Positions 7,039-10,354 of a DNA stretch of 10,354 nt are shown here, one piece after another (within the stretch, counting starts at the first letter, position 1; every line of letters starts with the position of its first letter). This stretch comes from Lachnospiraceae bacterium. Its GTDB lineage: Bacteria > Bacillota > Clostridia > Lachnospirales > Lachnospiraceae. The stretch is from NCBI GenBank assembly GCA_900769175.1, contig CAAGFP010000067.1, positions 1 to 10,354 on the forward strand, given 5' to 3'. The notes below the pieces were generated by a model. That model saw only the letters and a program-made list of their open reading frames with translations, searched no databases and was not told where the DNA came from. A program made the position numbers and the translations under genes.

Positions 7039-7133
7039 ATTTCCGCGGTAGCAACGAGGCAAGTGGCGAATGTTTACATTCAGCCATTTGCCGACTGCCG
7101 CGAACCTGTGACGTAGTCACAAGGTGTTGTCTG
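7039..7133 (-). ncRNA. Structured element, copy B
   Basis: This is the partner of copy A. The outer stem is CGCGG+CA (7044-7053) with TG+CCGCG (7096-7102). The middle stem is GGCAA/TTGCC (7058-7062, 7088-7092), where copy A has GCCAA/TTGGC: both sides changed, so pairing is kept. The inner stem TGGC+GAATGT pairs with ACATTC+GCCA (7064-7086, one bulged A, TT loop) and is quite different in sequence from A but equally well paired. The second hairpin is GTGAC/GTCAC with flanking ACCT/AGGT (7104-7125). Conserved structure with changed sequence argues for selection on folding. Confidence 0.65.
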
Positions 7134-7135
7134 AC

Positions 7136-7156
7136 GAAAATCTCTATTCGATTTTC
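7136..7156 (-). promoter_or_regulatory. Hairpin at the 5' end of the leftward transcript
   Basis: GAAAATC and GATTTTC form a perfect 7-base stem with a 7-base loop, starting about 8 bases after the predicted start site near 7164. It would be the first fold of the leftward RNA, directly before copy B. Read on the plus strand it is followed by a T-rich stretch and could act as a weak terminator in front of the rightward promoter. Confidence 0.4.
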
Positions 7157-7170
7157 TATTTTCGCTTTTG

Positions 7171-7199
7171 ATTATAGTTGACTTTTTTCAAATTTTCAA
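7171..7199 (-). promoter_or_regulatory. Leftward sigma-A promoter upstream of the structured units
   Basis: On the minus strand TTGAAA (7199-7194, five of six consensus bases) is followed after 17 bases by a perfect TATAAT (7176-7171). Start of transcription is expected near 7164, about 30 bases before copy B. It overlaps the rightward promoter at 7187-7215, so the two probably compete or are jointly regulated. Confidence 0.6.
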
Positions 7200-7202
7200 C
7201 TA
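7175..7202. promoter_or_regulatory. Dyad inside the overlapping divergent promoters (operator candidate)
   Basis: TAGTTGA (7175-7181) and TCAACTA (7196-7202) are perfect inverted repeats 14 bases apart. They cover the -10/-35 region of the leftward promoter and the -35 of the rightward one. The same 7-mer TAGTTGA occurs in the palindrome at the left element end (598-604). A protein bound here would affect both promoters; which protein is unknown. Confidence 0.4.
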
Positions 7203-7215
7203 ATATTGTTATAAT
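7187..7215 (+). promoter_or_regulatory. Rightward promoter (extended -10) for the DUF6076-like gene
   Basis: TTCAAA (7187-7192), a 17-base spacer and a perfect TATAAT (7210-7215), preceded by TG one base upstream (7207-7208), make an extended -10 promoter. The leader to the ATG at 7305 is about 80 bases and holds an AGAAAGG ribosome site. Confidence 0.6.
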
Positions 7216-7304
7216 TCGTATTGATAATCGCTATTCTATTTTTAGCTGGATAACGATTTTCGCTAAGGCAAAAATAAGATTTTATATAGAGAAAGGCTGA
7301 TATT

Positions 7305-8609
7305 ATGGGCGTTTATGAGAATTTTGAAACGATAAAAGATGCGCTTGGATATGCAAACTTATCCACAGAAGAAATCATTGCAAAGGGACATTTGTCAGAA
7401 GCTTCCATTGCAATGATTGATAAAAAGATGGAAGAAGCACATGACCTGCTGTGCCACTTCCCTATCGGATACACTTATGATGAAAACAAGGTATCAAGCT
7501 ACCGTATCGCTTTAAGTGAACATTTCCAGATAGTAAAAAAATATCCTTCCGGCACCAGCATCCTGGATTTCATTGCACTGGAAACAGAGGATATTGTTGC
7601 ATACATGAAAAATATGTCTGAGAACATTACAAAAATGATCGAGCAGAAAGCATCTACTCCGAATGCAGACGGAATTATCCGCTTTAATTTCACGGATGTA
7701 ACAAAAACTGCCGTAAATTCAACGCTGGCAGCACTCCACAACGACAACTTTTTTCTGTTCCTTGTAAACTGCTGTTTTCTCCAGTATGTAACGGAGCTGT
7801 TTGTCTATAACTTTTATCCGTTCATTGCACTGGAACATTATAAAAGAATCTTAGGGGATGCTTTTTGTTATGATGAAGATATCGACACTCTGATGCCGGA
7901 AGAAGACGGCGGTTTGTATGACATCTCAAAATTTATTAACTACGGCATACATATGACAGCCGCTTTTTTAGATTACCAGAAAGAATTATTACAGAGCGAT
8001 TTTGATATGCTCCTTATGAAAGACAAGCTGTTTTCAGAGTATGATACCTTGCAGTACCTCTATCTCATGGAATCCAAGGACAATATGCGAGACACCTATA
8101 CCGGCACAAGCTTCAATACCCATCTTATGCCTATCGGTGTACACGCCTTTAATCACCTAGACGTTGTAAATAAAATCATTGATGAAAACATGCCTGTCCG
8201 TGAAGTCTATGACATCAACTCCGTACAGGACTGGTTCCGCTATGAATTTATGTATCTTGCCAAGGGAAATGTACTGTATAAACAGTGCAAGAACTGTGGC
8301 AGATTCTTCATCCCTTCCGGCAGATCTGACAGTGAATACTGCGAGCGTATTGATGCTGCCAGTGGCAAAACCTGCAAGGAAGTCGGTGCCATCAACACCT
8401 TTGCCAAAAAACACGAAAATGACGAAATCCATCAGGCGTACACAAAAGCATACCGCCGGATGGACTCCAGAAAACGCACTATGTATATATCCAAGAAGGA
8501 ATTTACCGAATGGAGCAAAACTGCCCGTGAAAAGCGCAAGCTATGTGAAAAAGGACAGATTTCCCTTGAGGAATTTCAGGCTTGGCTGGATGAGAGTAAG
8601 TGCAGGTAA
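7305..8609 (+). CDS. DUF6076-like protein with a CGNR-like zinc finger, function unknown
   Basis: A 434-residue, mainly helical cytosolic protein with no signal peptide. The first 300 residues or so show no motif I can name, apart from a hydrophobic helix region at about 140-175 (FFLFLVNCCFLQYVTELF). The carboxy-terminal part has a treble-clef-type zinc site: YKQCKNCGRFF (Cys328, Cys331), then Cys346 and Cys357, followed by basic helices (RRMDSRKR, then TAREKRK). This resembles the CxxCGRxF zinc finger of CGNR and related nucleic-acid-binding proteins. I place it, with caution, in DUF6076, a family common on clostridial mobile elements; no activity is known to me. AGAAAGG lies 8 bases before the ATG. 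It has its own promoter, divergent from the recombinase operon, and ends in a hairpin that overlaps its stop codon. Possible roles are element regulation or defence; neither is shown. Confidence 0.85.
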   Translation: MGVYENFETIKDALGYANLSTEEIIAKGHLSEASIAMIDKKMEEAHDLLCHFPIGYTYDENKVSSYRIALSEHFQIVKKYPSGTSILDFIALETEDIVAYMKNMSENITKMIEQKASTPNADGIIRFNFTDVTKTAVNSTLAALHNDNFFLFLVNCCFLQYVTELFVYNFYPFIALEHYKRILGDAFCYDEDIDTLMPEEDGGLYDISKFINYGIHMTAAFLDYQKELLQSDFDMLLMKDKLFSEYDTLQYLYLMESKDNMRDTYTGTSFNTHLMPIGVHAFNHLDVVNKIIDENMPVREVYDINSVQDWFRYEFMYLAKGNVLYKQCKNCGRFFIPSGRSDSEYCERIDAASGKTCKEVGAINTFAKKHENDEIHQAYTKAYRRMDSRKRTMYISKKEFTEWSKTAREKRKLCEKGQISLEEFQAWLDESKCR

Positions 8610-8623
8610 ATTCCCCTTACCTG
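8603..8623 (+). terminator. Hairpin terminator overlapping the DUF6076-like stop codon
   Basis: CAGGTAA (8603-8609) and TTACCTG (8617-8623) make a perfect 7-base stem with a 7-base loop; the first arm ends in the TAA stop. A T-rich stretch (TTATCTTGTAATTTT) follows on the plus strand. The next gene converges from the right, ending at 8659, so the hairpin separates the two transcription units. The T-run is interrupted, so efficiency is uncertain. Confidence 0.5.
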
Positions 8624-8658
8624 TTATCTTGTAATTTTCCCTGTATGTTGATACAACT

Positions 8659-9576
8659 TTATTTAGTTCGTTTTCCGACCACCACGAACCGTCCGTCCTC
8701 TACATGATAGGAACAGCAGGACAGGGTAAGAAATTCGTCCCCGAACTGTGCCGTTACGCCTGTGTCATATAGGGACATTGCCTTGATATTCTCATACCAG
8801 TCATCAAATTCTTCCTGCGTATCTGCCTGAAAGAACTTATAATACTTGAATACATTATCACTTTCGTAATAAACCTGAGAATAGAATACCGCAATCAGCT
8901 CATATTCCCGTTCTTCATACAGACTGTCATAACAGATGATGTTATGCTCCCTTCCATACTCTTCATCTGCATAGAGCTTCAGATTCCCAAACATTTCTCC
9001 GGACTTCATCGTATGCCCATGAATAATCAGATTGGTGGATGGTGCTGTCCCATTTTTATAATCACAGGCTTTCGTACCTGTTCCTGATGTGGAATCCGTA
9101 TCCAGAATCAGACAGCCATTCTGATTGGGTTCTCCGTAAAAATCAAGCTGCAGATAATAGCATTCATCTTCCATCGTCTGCATAACAGGGTAATCAATGA
9201 CCGTACCATCAATCGTAAGCCAACCAATCAAATCGGGATTGATCTCATACAGTTCCTTGTACTTAGGCAAGATATCCGGTGCCTTATTACATTCTTTTTC
9301 AGTCGGTATATCTTTGTAAATATCTGCGAAAAAGGCAGCTATTCCCGCTACGGGAAGTCCATTTTCATCATACTGCATCGCATACTGTGCAGACGTATCC
9401 GCTTCTTTTCGTATGTCCTGCAATTCTTTTTGAGTGGTTCTGCTGCTCTCATTCTGCCACAGATAGAATATGCCATATCCAAGAAGTCCCACCACAGAAA
9501 AAGCAAATAACACAACGAATAAAAGTCGAAGCGGACGCTCCCTGTTGTTTTTTCTTTCAAGAAAAAGCGGACACAT
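8659..9576 (-). CDS. srtB: Class B sortase
   Basis: A membrane-anchored transpeptidase that cuts a sorting signal between Thr and Gly and links the surface protein to the cell wall. The protein has 305 residues from the chosen start. Basic residues and one membrane helix (about 17-39, RPLRLLFVVLFAFSVVGLL) place the catalytic domain outside. Catalytic residues are visible: His188 in IIHGHTM, Cys288 in TLSCCSYH (the usual TLSTC with Cys in place of Thr), and Arg296 in DGRFVVVGKR. DPDLIGWL-like INPDLIGWLTIDGTVIDYP is typical of class B. I prefer the ATG at 9576, which has AGAAGG 7 bases upstream; an ATG at 9612 would add 12 residues but has only a weak site. It follows the surface-protein gene on the same strand and probably anchors it. 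Clostridial class B enzymes such as that of C. difficile use SPKTG/PPKTG-like signals, consistent with VPKTG here. Confidence 0.92.
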   Translation of the reverse strand: MCPLFLERKNNRERPLRLLFVVLFAFSVVGLLGYGIFYLWQNESSRTTQKELQDIRKEADTSAQYAMQYDENGLPVAGIAAFFADIYKDIPTEKECNKAPDILPKYKELYEINPDLIGWLTIDGTVIDYPVMQTMEDECYYLQLDFYGEPNQNGCLILDTDSTSGTGTKACDYKNGTAPSTNLIIHGHTMKSGEMFGNLKLYADEEYGREHNIICYDSLYEEREYELIAVFYSQVYYESDNVFKYYKFFQADTQEEFDDWYENIKAMSLYDTGVTAQFGDEFLTLSCCSYHVEDGRFVVVGKRTK

Positions 9577-9619
9577 ATGCCCGCCTTCTCTATGGTTATT
9601 TTCTCGTTTCATTTTTCAA

Positions 9620-10354
9620 CTATCTTTTCGATGAATCCGGATTTACTCTGCGTTTCTTTGCTGTAATAATCAATCCTGTTCCTGAAAGAATGGATAGTAT
9701 AAACAGCCATGCAACCGGCGTGTTATCTCCGGTCTTTGGAACATCATCCTTCTTGTCCCCATCGTCGGAGGTATCTGCCTTGATGGTGAAGGTGGTGCTT
9801 GCAGAACCATCCGTCCAAAGAATTTCAAATGTATGTGTTCCCACGGAAAGGGTATTCAGATAGTCTGCTTTCAGTGTAACAATGGTTGAACCTTCCTTTA
9901 CGGTGTAGTTCTTTGCATCTACAAGGGTTCCGTCTACCTTAACACCCACGAACTTAGAAAATGCTCCGCTTCCTCTGATGGAAAGGCTTCCATCTGAATT
10001 CTGTGTCCAACTGCTGTTTGCACCATCTAAAATATCATAATCTACCGGATCAGGGTCAGGAGTGGTATTTTCCGTAACAGTAAGCACTGCTGTATTGGAT
10101 GTTACCGTACCTGCCAAGTTACTTACCACACACTGATACTTAAATCCGTTACAGCTTATATCAACTGTAGATGTGGTATAGCTTGTTGCGGTTGCACCCG
10201 CAATGTTTACCCATCCGTTTCCGTCATTTCTGTCTATCTGCCACTGATAGGTAAGGTCTGTACCTGTTGCTGCTATGGTGAAGGTTGCAGTCTCGCCTAC
10301 CTTCACTGTCGCATTGCCCGGCTGTGTGGTTATGCTTGGTACAGTCACCACCGG
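9620..10354 (-). CDS. Cell-wall-anchored surface protein with Ig-like and X2-like modules (amino end beyond window)
   Basis: The frame is open through the right edge; at least 244 carboxy-terminal residues are present. In order there is an Ig-like domain (about 4-93, with PSITTQPGNATVKVGETATF, the YQWQ strand and the paired Cys67 and Cys74 near its end), a Pro/Asp-rich linker, an X2-like beta-sandwich module (about 104-191), a charged Asp/Lys linker, and a sorting signal. The signal is VPKTG at 204-208, a membrane helix (VAWLFILSILSGTGLIIT) and a basic tail (KKRR). The protein should be exported and covalently fixed to peptidoglycan by the class B sortase encoded next to it. X2 and Ig-like repeats usually act as spacers in adhesins or glycan-binding proteins; the functional head lies outside the window, so the ligand is unknown. 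Residue numbers count from the GTG at 10351, which is not the true start. Confidence 0.88.
   Translation of the reverse strand, partial: PVVTVPSITTQPGNATVKVGETATFTIAATGTDLTYQWQIDRNDGNGWVNIAGATATSYTTSTVDISCNGFKYQCVVSNLAGTVTSNTAVLTVTENTTPDPDPVDYDILDGANSSWTQNSDGSLSIRGSGAFSKFVGVKVDGTLVDAKNYTVKEGSTIVTLKADYLNTLSVGTHTFEILWTDGSASTTFTIKADTSDDGDKKDDVPKTGDNTPVAWLFILSILSGTGLIITAKKRRVNPDSSKR

Larger units (their letters stand above)
591..10354. mobile_element. Integrative element with a serine recombinase triplet (left part; right end not seen)
   Basis: From the interrupted regulator rightwards, the sequence has three adjacent large serine recombinase genes, a TnpW-like gene, a structured non-coding segment, a DUF6076-like gene and a sortase/surface-protein cargo. 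Recombinases reading towards the element end are typical of Tn4451-like transposons and of integrative and conjugative elements. No relaxase, coupling protein or conjugation gene is visible, so whether it is conjugative, mobilizable or neither is unknown. The right limit is inferred to lie outside the window; the cargo could alternatively be chromosomal if the element ends between 7150 and 9600. Confidence 0.5.

Noticed and set aside
6892..7133. CRISPR array or integron-type attC sites
   Set aside because: There are only two units, they are about 100 bases long, diverged and structured, with no cas or tyrosine integrase gene and no regular spacers.
6892..7133. Conjugation origin (oriT)
   Set aside because: Hairpins would fit, but no relaxase gene is visible and a promoter points into the units; kept as a remote alternative only.
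599..7183. TAGTTGAC at 598-605 and 7175-7182 as direct repeats bounding a small element
   Set aside because: An 8-base match can occur by chance over this distance, and the second copy is better explained as part of a promoter dyad; no host-like sequence resumes right after it.
8179..8634. Plus-strand frame of 151 residues inside 7305-8609
   Set aside because: It is an alternative frame of the DUF6076-like gene, which has the promoter, ribosome site and zinc-finger motif.
1..10354. tRNA or rRNA genes
   Set aside because: I saw no cloverleaf with T-loop GTTCRA and CCA-type ends, and no ribosomal RNA signature sequence on either strand.

Overview
The window looks like part of a mobile element from a low-GC, gut-type Clostridia genome (Lachnospiraceae or Oscillospiraceae-like). 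The evidence is A+T-rich intergenic DNA with sigma-A promoters, strong Shine-Dalgarno sites, clostridial large serine recombinases with a TnpW-like partner, and a Gram-positive sortase/sorting-signal pair. The organism cannot be named from the sequence.

Layout, left to right. Bases 1-614 on the minus strand are one open frame. It joins the tail of an interrupted XRE-type regulator (about 302-590) to a fragment of a VanY-type D,D-carboxypeptidase (1 to about 301). Base composition shifts sharply at the join, so the far left is either an illegitimate recombination product or a chimeric assembly end. A palindrome at 591-606 marks the likely left end of the mobile element. Next, all on the minus strand, come three large serine recombinases packed end to end (694-5748), preceded by a TnpW-like small gene (5800-5991). 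They form one operon transcribed leftwards. It has a very good internal promoter (6506-6534) and a second, upstream minus-strand promoter (7171-7199).

Bases 5992-7304 carry no convincing protein gene but are rich in structure. They hold a roughly 500-base leader, a 25-base imperfect inverted repeat (6674-6749), and two diverged copies of a structured element (6892-6997 and 7039-7133) whose stems are kept by compensatory changes. These two copies lie just downstream of the leftward promoter at 7171-7199, so they are probably made as a non-coding RNA or as the first part of a long recombinase leader. A rightward promoter overlaps the leftward one around a dyad and serves a 434-residue zinc-finger protein (7305-8609, DUF6076-like, unknown function).

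The right end is cargo on the minus strand: a class B sortase (8659-9576) directly downstream of a cell-wall-anchored surface protein (9620 to past the window edge) with an Ig-like module, an X2-like module and a VPKTG sorting signal. The two probably form an enzyme-substrate pair.

Taken together, the recombinases would excise and integrate the element, the TnpW-like protein and the structured RNA region may modulate them, and the carried trait visible here is a surface protein with its anchoring enzyme. The most novel signal is the paired structured element with covariation.
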